Below are positions 7,673 through 12,016 of a stretch of DNA of 12,016 bases, piece by piece. Made by a program: the position numbers and the translations under genes. How positions within the stretch are numbered: the stretch's first letter is position 1; every line of letters starts with the position of its first letter. The notes under the pieces were generated by a model. It was given only the letters and a program-made list of their open reading frames with translations. It had not been told where the DNA came from and did not search any database. Source of the stretch: a gamma proteobacterium symbiont of Lucinoma myriamae (lineage in GTDB: Bacteria > Pseudomonadota > Gammaproteobacteria > GRL18); contig JAHXIM010000511.1 in the NCBI GenBank assembly GCA_025655635.1, positions 1 through 12,016 on the forward strand. The letters are read 5' to 3'.

Positions 7673-7684
7673 GTAAGCACTTAC
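7673..7684. promoter_or_regulatory. Interrupted palindrome resembling a SlmA-binding site
   Basis: GTAAG-CA-CTTAC lies 20 bp upstream of the coaBC start. On the minus strand it reads GTAAGTGCTTAC, which matches the E. coli SlmA site GTGAGTACTCAC at 9 of 12 positions, including both outer GT/AC ends and the AGT-CT core. slmA is in the same block. It could equally be an operator for another regulator, or chance. Confidence 0.3.
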
Positions 7685-7732
7685 CGCAATATCAAAATGT
7701 TAACTATATTCAATTTTTAAGAAAATCCTCTA

Positions 7733-7760
7733 TTAACTGTCCTGTTTATTCGTTTATGAT
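7733..7760 (+). promoter_or_regulatory. Candidate sigma-70 promoter for radC
   Basis: A TATGAT -10 box (7755-7760, 5 of 6 to consensus) is preceded after 16 bp by TTAACT (7733-7738, 4 of 6). Transcription would begin near 7767, giving a leader of about 30 bases to the ATG at 7798. The upstream ATG at 7756 sits inside the -10 box and so cannot be the start if this promoter is used. Confidence 0.4.
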
Positions 7761-7786
7761 ATTAAAAAACAACAAAACCAATCTAC

Positions 7787-7791
7787 TGGAG
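7787..7791 (+). promoter_or_regulatory. Ribosome binding site deciding the radC start
   Basis: TGGAG lies six bases ahead of the ATG at 7798, a near-ideal Shine-Dalgarno position. The earlier in-frame ATG at 7756 has no purine-rich site in front of it. This supports the 224-residue RadC over the longer form. Confidence 0.7.
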
Positions 7792-7797
7792 CATGGA

Positions 7798-8472
7798 ATG
7801 CCTATTAGTGACTGGCCGGAAGCCGAACGTCCCCGCGAAAAATTATTACAACGTGGTGCAGATGCACTGACTGATGCTGAGTTATTAGCCATATTTCTGC
7901 GCACCGGCACCAAAGGACTGACTGCCATTGATCTGGCCTATAATTTACTGAATGACTTTTCTTCACTGAGAAATTTATTTAATGCCGGTCTGGATGATTT
8001 TTGTCAATCGAAAGGTATTGGTCCTGCTAAATATGTTCAGCTTCAAGCAGTATTGGAAATGTCCAAGCGCTATCTTAACGAAACACTGGAGAGACAGGAT
8101 GTTATTTCCAGCCCTGACCAGACACGTCACTATCTAAAGCATCAGCTTAGAGATCGACCCTATGAAGTGTTTGCGGTCTTATTTTTAGATAATCGTAATC
8201 AGGTCATAAAATTTGAAGAATTATTTCAAGGCACCATTGACGGGGCTTCTGTCTATCCAAGAGAAGTGGTTAAAAAGGCACTCGCACATAATGCGGCGGC
8301 ATTGATTGTCGCTCATAACCACCCATCCGGTGTCGCTGAACCCAGCTCTGCTGATGAGCGAATTACTCTGCGCCTGAAAGATGCTTTAGGCTTAGTTGAT
8401 ATACGCTTGCTGGATCACCTGATTATTGGTGACGGTGAAATCATTTCTCTCGCCGAACGAGGAGTGATTTAA
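7798..8472 (+). CDS. radC: RadC/YicR family JAB-domain protein
   Basis: RadC proteins have a helix-hairpin-helix-like N-terminus and a JAB/MPN (JAMM) metalloprotease-type domain. The historical DNA-repair role is doubtful and the real function is unknown. From the ATG at 7798 the protein is 224 residues and starts M-P-I-S-D-W-P-x-x-E-R-P-R-E-K-L, the usual family beginning. Residues 71-84 (K-G-I-G-P-A-K) form the hairpin motif. The metal site is complete: E123 and H173-x-H175-x7-S183-x2-D186, preceded by the G-T-I-D-G-A-S-V-Y-P-R-E segment. It diverges from coaBC, as in E. coli and Pseudomonas. In those genomes rpmB-rpmG lie next to it, but here a structured noncoding element follows and no ribosomal protein genes are present. 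Confidence 0.95.
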   Translation: MPISDWPEAERPREKLLQRGADALTDAELLAIFLRTGTKGLTAIDLAYNLLNDFSSLRNLFNAGLDDFCQSKGIGPAKYVQLQAVLEMSKRYLNETLERQDVISSPDQTRHYLKHQLRDRPYEVFAVLFLDNRNQVIKFEELFQGTIDGASVYPREVVKKALAHNAAALIVAHNHPSGVAEPSSADERITLRLKDALGLVDIRLLDHLIIGDGEIISLAERGVI

Positions 8473-8516
8473 AAAGGGGCGTTCGGATAAATGGTAGTTG
8501 GTAAAAATCCGTGACA

Positions 8517-8617
8517 GGGGTATGGAGGTGATGGAGCGTCTGGATGGGGTTTTGGATGACATGGATGTGCTAGGCGCTTTAGGCGAGCATCTCCAGCCAG
8601 AGGCACCAGCATACCCC
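8517..8617. repeat. G/C-rich imperfect hairpin element downstream of radC
   Basis: The 241-bp gap between convergent radC and the MotB-like gene contains a block with 59 G/C of 101 bases, well above its AT-rich surroundings. Its ends are a 14-bp inverted repeat with two mismatches: GGGGTATGGAGGTG (8517-8530) and CACCAGCATACCCC (8604-8617). Just inside, TGGAG (8532-8536) can pair with CTCCA (8591-8595). The apex has TGGATG three times (8541, 8553, 8562) and TAGGCG twice (8571, 8580). Such a fold suits a MITE-like dispersed repeat or a small structured RNA. A weak 69-codon frame crosses it (8498-8707), but its TTG start, lack of ribosome site and composition argue against a gene. A single copy in this window cannot prove repetition. 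Confidence 0.45.
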
Positions 8618-8647
8618 GCAATCGGTATTATATGCACTCACCTAAAT

Positions 8648-8665
8648 AAACCGCTTTGGTGGTTT
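8648..8665. terminator. Weak hairpin between convergent radC and MotB-like gene
   Basis: AAACC (8648-8652) and GGTTT (8661-8665) form a five-pair stem with an eight-base loop. A short T run follows on both strands (TTTT on plus to 8666; TTTATTT on minus). The position downstream of both convergent genes fits a bidirectional terminator, but the stem is short, so this is tentative. Confidence 0.2.
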
Positions 8666-8713
8666 TGCTGCCACTTCAAAGTAGGCATTTCTATGATGAT
8701 TCTTTAGAAACAG

Positions 8714-9970
8714 TTAGTACTGGTCCTGATAATAGTAATCGTATTTTTCTAATATGCCCATCATAAACGTCCAGGCTTCATTATAGGACAGACCGCTATT
8801 GTCAGGGATAATAATTTTGACGTATAGAGTATTTTTATATTGCTCTTTCAGCTTAGCTAATTTGCCATGCAAAGCAGTTTCTGAAAGGGCCTGATACTGA
8901 CCATTGTCTGATGAGGGGCGAAACTGAATTAATTCTTTTCCAGAGAGCTTTTCATAACGTACTTCGACAACATGTTTGCCGATTGCAGAGCGGGATGGTT
9001 TAATTAATTTATTGTATTTTTCTTCCAGACTATCATATTCATTGGCTAAAGCAGCCTGTTTTTGTTGCGCCAATGCAATTTGCTGTTCATAATCGCTGAT
9101 ATTATCCAGATAAATCTGGTTTTTTTCGTTTAACTCTTCTAATTTTTCATCTTTACTGGCTAAAGCATCCTGCTGCTGTTCAAGTTCACCCGTTAACAAA
9201 ATATTGGTCTTTTTAACTGATGCTATCTGTGTCTCATAATTTCGAATATTATCCAGGTGAATTTGGTTTTGTTTGCTTAAACCCGCTAGTTTTTCTTCTT
9301 TGCCGGTCAAAATAACTAATTGTTCTTCCAGTTCCTGTTCTTTTTTTGCAAGAGCTTCGGAGCTAAGCTCCAGCTTACCCTGTAATGAGTTCATAGAAGA
9401 ACCAACATCAACAAGCTGTTGTTTTGCTTTGACTAACTGATTGCTTTTGGATGAGATATCTTGATTTAATTTGTTCTGTGCATCTGCCATGCGGGCAATT
9501 TGTTTATCTTGCTCAACAATCAAACGGTCACGTTCTGTGGCGCTTTCCCTTGCCTGCATTAATTGTAAACGCATTAAAGACATTTCAGATTGTGTATGTG
9601 CCAGTGTTTCTTCCAGGCTGGCTTTTTCTTTTGATGTTTTTTGAATGACTTCAGAGGTTCTGCGTTCTGCTTCTATACTCAGTTGCAGTTTTCGAGAGAT
9701 TTCATAGCGCTTATCCTGACTGGCCAGCAATTCTTGTGATGTTTTTTGCTGGGCGGCCATACTGGCTTTGAGGCGCTGAGAGATTTTCTGCTCTACAGTT
9801 ATTCGTGCTTGCAACTCCTTAACAAGTTCCCAGTTTTTTACAATCAGGATACTGGTGGCAATCAGAAAAATCATGACCACAACGGTCATAATATCTGTAA
9901 ATGATGGCCAGAATGATTCATCAACCAGCTGGGCTTGATTTTGTCTTAGATCAACGAAACCGTCACTCAT
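8714..9970 (-). CDS. MotB-like stator-type protein with long coiled coil and non-OmpA C-terminus
   Basis: This is the predicted partner subunit of the proton-channel protein encoded just upstream. The 418-residue product has a short cytoplasmic tail and one TM helix (about 27-45) introduced by F-W-P-S-F-T-D-I-M, where D26 occupies the place of the proton-carrying Asp of MotB, ZorB and ExbD. A long periplasmic coiled coil (about 48-322) follows, and then a 95-residue mixed alpha/beta domain rich in aromatics with a Tyr-rich end (Y-D-Y-Y-Y-Q-D-Q-Y). MotB normally has an OmpA-like peptidoglycan-binding domain there; its sequence signatures are absent and I do not recognise this domain. The coiled coil contains four 14-residue repeats (60-115) and a 49-residue duplication (221-259 vs 270-308). 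The ATG is 14 bp from the previous stop, with GGAA ahead. Energised conversion of ion flow into movement of the stalk is inferred from the family. Confidence 0.8.
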   Translation of the reverse strand: MSDGFVDLRQNQAQLVDESFWPSFTDIMTVVVMIFLIATSILIVKNWELVKELQARITVEQKISQRLKASMAAQQKTSQELLASQDKRYEISRKLQLSIEAERRTSEVIQKTSKEKASLEETLAHTQSEMSLMRLQLMQARESATERDRLIVEQDKQIARMADAQNKLNQDISSKSNQLVKAKQQLVDVGSSMNSLQGKLELSSEALAKKEQELEEQLVILTGKEEKLAGLSKQNQIHLDNIRNYETQIASVKKTNILLTGELEQQQDALASKDEKLEELNEKNQIYLDNISDYEQQIALAQQKQAALANEYDSLEEKYNKLIKPSRSAIGKHVVEVRYEKLSGKELIQFRPSSDNGQYQALSETALHGKLAKLKEQYKNTLYVKIIIPDNSGLSYNEAWTFMMGILEKYDYYYQDQY

Positions 9971-9984
9971 TGAAACTGTTCCAT

Positions 9985-10986
9985 TTATTGATTTTCATCG
10001 GATTTAGAAACCGAACTGACCACACTACTCCGTTGGGAATGAGTCTTTTGTTTATCTGAAAAATGAGTATGATCATCAGGTAAACGAAAGCCCAGTCGCA
10101 GTAGTTCTTTAATATCGGCAATATCATCTGACATACCACTTACACGGGCATCATAATGAGTCGTGATTTCATTCACTTTTGACCCCATTTCCAGATATTG
10201 CTGCTGTGATAACTGCATATTTGCCGCCGTATGACGCAGCGACTTAATTAACTCAGCCAACTGATGAATCATACTTTCACTCTGATGAGAAAAACGCGGC
10301 ATCAGATGTTGTGTTGTTATTTGTTCAATGGCACTAAATAAATTAGTCTGAATATCCGTTAATTTCAGATAAAAATAACCAAATAATAAATAACAGATAA
10401 TAGCAGTGGTCGTGGTTGACAAAGCTGTTGACATGCCATGAATCACCTGCCCCATACCTCCAATACCATTGTCTTCCATTAAACTTGAAGCACCCAGCAG
10501 GGCAATTGAAAGTGATATGATAGTGCCAAATACACCGGTCAGGATAAGTATATTCGAAACAAATTTTGGTAAACTCAAACGTGTACTTTCTGACGCTACC
10601 ATGGTTGCAGCCATAGCACTTTGATTAATTGGCCCATGCTGACGATAAATATCCTGCATGGTCACATAGCGATGATAAATTAAACTTTTTTTATTAATTG
10701 AATCACTCGGATTAAAATCCTCATGATGAACATTAACAATAAATTTCCCTACAGCTCTTTCTTCACGCCAGTAAAATAACAGTGACGCAACCAGCTTGAC
10801 CATGCCAAGCAGAAACAGAAATACAATTGAGCCGTTAATGATATACCCGGTGTTGGTCAATTGATTTTTTAAATAAACATTCTGAATAAAATCAAAATTT
10901 AAAAAAATTAAAACAACAACCAGCATAGCGACGGCTATCAGGCGCAATAGAACATTAAAACTATAACTCGATTTAAACTGTATCAT
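9985..10986 (-). CDS. MotA/TolQ/ExbB-family proton channel protein
   Basis: This is an inner-membrane channel subunit of the ion-driven motor superfamily, 333 residues. Hydrophobic helices lie near 12-31, 48-71, 143-167 and 185-207, with a cytoplasmic segment of about 70 residues between the second and third and a 125-residue cytoplasmic tail. Family hallmarks are in the last two helices: I-L-T-G-V-F-G-T-I-I-S-L (148-159), matching the G-x-x-G-T-V-x-G pattern, and G-M-S-T-A-L-S-T-T-T-T-A (184-195), matching the A-L-x-T-T pore motif. The tail has a Gln/His-rich helical region and a Ser/Lys-rich end. Paired with the MotB-like gene 14 bp downstream, it should form a pentameric channel around a dimer of that subunit. 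No chemotaxis, flagellar, Tol or TonB genes are nearby, so it is not assignable to motA, tolQ or exbB. Its start codon lacks a clear ribosome site. Confidence 0.82.
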   Translation of the reverse strand: MIQFKSSYSFNVLLRLIAVAMLVVVLIFLNFDFIQNVYLKNQLTNTGYIINGSIVFLFLLGMVKLVASLLFYWREERAVGKFIVNVHHEDFNPSDSINKKSLIYHRYVTMQDIYRQHGPINQSAMAATMVASESTRLSLPKFVSNILILTGVFGTIISLSIALLGASSLMEDNGIGGMGQVIHGMSTALSTTTTAIICYLLFGYFYLKLTDIQTNLFSAIEQITTQHLMPRFSHQSESMIHQLAELIKSLRHTAANMQLSQQQYLEMGSKVNEITTHYDARVSGMSDDIADIKELLRLGFRLPDDHTHFSDKQKTHSQRSSVVSSVSKSDENQ

Positions 10987-11060
10987 AATGGGATAATAAA
11001 TTAATATTTAAATGCAACAAACTAATCTCGGATAGATTTCAGGAAATGACTTAATTTATC

Positions 11061-11087
11061 AGTATAATTTGATAGATCGTTAGCCAA
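11061..11087 (-). promoter_or_regulatory. Candidate promoter for the MotA/MotB-like pair
   Basis: On the minus strand TATACT (11066-11061, 5 of 6 to the -10 consensus) is preceded after 15 bp by TTGGCT (11087-11082, 3 of 6). The short spacing makes this uncertain. It lies about 75 bp upstream of the channel gene start, in a gap of 222 bp after mlaC that otherwise holds no gene. Confidence 0.25.
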
Positions 11088-11147
11088 GTTTGAATAACAT
11101 TTGTAAGTTAAAACACTTTTATACCTTAAATCAACTAAATTTAGAAG

Positions 11148-11180
11148 TACCAAAGCGCTCAAATATTGAACTCTTTGGTA
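11148..11180 (-). terminator. Hairpin after the mlaC-like gene
   Basis: About 29 bases after the MlaC stop there is an inverted repeat with arms starting TACCAAAG and ending CTTTGGTA: eight pairs, two mismatches around one pair, four more pairs, and a three-base loop. No strong T run follows on the minus strand, so it may be a weak terminator or an RNA-processing/stabilising hairpin separating mlaC from the motor-like genes. Confidence 0.35.
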
Positions 11181-11208
11181 TTCATACCACCAGAAATAAC
11201 AATCTGTT

Positions 11209-12012
11209 TTAGTGAAAAACAGCATCTTGCTGTTGTCTTTTTCGGATTTGCTCTGCAAAGAAGTTGCGATAATAATAGAGTGCACTCACACCATTAGCCC
11301 TGACATCAACCACTTTCCAGCCTCTGGGTGTTTTTAAGAATTTGAAATCAACATGGATATAGCCGCCATTTTCCTGCAAGATTCTTGCTGATGCCAATGC
11401 CTCATTATTACCTGTACGTTTTGATCTGAAGCTATCAACCACTGGTGGATAATTTTGATAATTACTTAATTTCTGCACAAATGTAGTAGTAAATAACTCA
11501 CTAAAGTTTTCCGTAAACTCTTTCTGCTGTTGAGGTGACATTGTTCTAAAATAGCGTCCGGCAACCCAGCGAGCCATATATTTAAAATCAAAGTGTGGTG
11601 TAATTTCCCTTTTCAGAAATAAAATTATTTGCTTCAAAGAAGCCTCTTTAGGGCGAGAAAGATAATTAATCACTTTTTTAATGGATTTTTCCAGTAACTC
11701 AGCAGGAGACTGGGCTTTTACCGGGGGTAATAACTGACTTCCAGGGCGATAGTAGCGCGTATAGTAGTCTCCCTGTCGAGCCGGGTATTGTTCAGCAGAC
11801 GGTCTTTGATAGTTATCCGTATAGCTGGCTTGTCTACCAACCTGATAGTCTTTAGCTTGATAATTTTGTGCCAGAGACACAGTAGAGCCTGTTAACAGAG
11901 TAAGTAAAATTCCCCCTAACAGAATTTTCTTTTGTGTACGCCCGTCATGGGCATAAACTAATGGGGTGTAAGTCCCCTGTAGGAGGATCACCGCTATGTA
12001 AATTGTATCCAA
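11209..12012 (-). CDS. mlaC: MlaC/Ttg2D-family periplasmic phospholipid-binding protein, 5' end altered
   Basis: MlaC ferries phospholipids between the outer-membrane MlaA complex and the inner-membrane MlaFEDB transporter. Counting from the TTG at 12012, residues 28-48 are a signal peptide (K-K-I-L-L-G-G-I-L-L-T-L-L, cleavage near S-L-A-Q). Residues 49-98 form a Tyr/Gln/Arg-rich low-complexity linker, and 104-260 match the MlaC fold: I-T-P-H-F-D-F-K-Y-M-A-R-W-V-A-G-R-Y-F, then M-S-P-Q-Q-Q-K-E-F, and the late G-W-K-V-V-D-V-R-A-N-G-V-S. A normal gene would begin at an ATG just before K-K-I-L, but that codon is ACA-CAA here and no in-frame ATG exists upstream. The frame stays open to the window edge, with only TTG/GTG options. 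The true start is unresolved and expression may depend on upstream sequence. No other mla genes are adjacent. Confidence 0.8.
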   Translation of the reverse strand: MDTIYIAVILLQGTYTPLVYAHDGRTQKKILLGGILLTLLTGSTVSLAQNYQAKDYQVGRQASYTDNYQRPSAEQYPARQGDYYTRYYRPGSQLLPPVKAQSPAELLEKSIKKVINYLSRPKEASLKQIILFLKREITPHFDFKYMARWVAGRYFRTMSPQQQKEFTENFSELFTTTFVQKLSNYQNYPPVVDSFRSKRTGNNEALASARILQENGGYIHVDFKFLKTPRGWKVVDVRANGVSALYYYRNFFAEQIRKRQQQDAVFH

Positions 12013-12016
12013 CCAT
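11932..12016. mobile_element. Possible mobile-element/repeat end fused to the mlaC start
   Basis: Directly upstream of the mlaC signal-peptide codons the sequence stops looking like a gene leader. In a different minus-strand frame from mlaC it encodes a peptide with S-G-D-P-P-T-G-D-L-H-P-I-S, a string I remember as a recurrent spurious translation near the ends of repeated or mobile sequences in gammaproteobacteria. That memory is unverified. No transposase, inverted repeat or target duplication can be seen because the window ends here. Confidence 0.3.

Noticed and set aside
7756..7797. Longer RadC reading frame starting at the ATG at 7756
   Set aside because: It has no ribosome site, overlaps the best -10 box, and adds residues absent from the family; the ATG at 7798 has TGGAG six bases upstream.
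8453..8486. CCGAACG (8453-8459) / CGTTCGG (8480-8486) as a radC terminator
   Set aside because: The left arm lies inside the conserved last codons of radC, the loop is 20 bases and there is no T run.
8498..8707. 69-codon open frame downstream of radC
   Set aside because: TTG start without ribosome site, crosses the hairpin element, ends in an unrelated AT-rich part, and the product looks like translation of noncoding sequence.
8714..10986. Zorya anti-phage system
   Set aside because: The channel pair is ZorA/ZorB-like in architecture, but no ZorC, ZorD or ZorE candidate lies on either side and the ZorA-type long cytoplasmic tail is missing.
11022..11285. 87-codon minus-strand frame overlapping the mlaC end
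   Set aside because: Overlaps the conserved MlaC C-terminus out of frame and otherwise covers an AT-rich spacer containing a hairpin; no recognisable protein features.

Overview
The window reads as chromosome of an AT-rich gammaproteobacterium. The backbone is the conserved gammaproteobacterial block radC / coaBC - dut - algC - argB - slmA. The pseudomonad-type placing of a membrane-anchored AlgC between dut and argB, plus the unlinked MlaC-like and MotA/MotB-like genes, suggests an environmental lineage such as Methylococcales, Thiotrichales or a sulfur-oxidiser or symbiont relative, rather than an enteric. That placement is inference from gene content. Several genes are damaged and there are mobile-element-like junctions at both edges, which would fit a genome with active insertion sequences and some gene decay.

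Layout. Positions 1-83 look like the end of a mobile element abutting a TSUP (TauE/SafE-type) permease gene cut in half (66-533, minus). After a divergent spacer with small repeats comes a secreted DUF4124-like protein (716-1720, plus), convergent with the minus-strand block that ends in slmA. That block, in transcription order, is coaBC (7653-6418), dut (6381-5926), algC (5890-3361), argB (3253-2339) and slmA (2349-1759). Gaps are mostly 35-107 bp and argB overlaps slmA, so it is probably one or two operons. It supplies coenzyme A, purges dUTP, makes sugar phosphates for polysaccharides, commits glutamate to arginine, and couples division to the nucleoid.

The algC gene carries the main anomaly. 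A one-base excess in a four-base homopolymer (4155-4158) breaks the frame, and independently the catalytic phosphoserine loop reads T-A-N-N-D-P instead of T-x-S-H-N-P. The other signature motifs remain.

radC (7798-8472) diverges from coaBC and is followed by a G/C-rich imperfect hairpin of about 100 bp that looks like a dispersed repeat or structured RNA. On the minus strand the right third encodes an MlaC-like periplasmic lipid-binding protein (11209-12012, native start apparently lost at a junction). Next come a MotA/TolQ/ExbB-type channel (9985-10986) and a MotB-like partner with one membrane helix, a long coiled coil built of internal repeats, and an unfamiliar C-terminal domain instead of OmpA (8714-9970). 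This motor-like pair is the best candidate for an undescribed system here.
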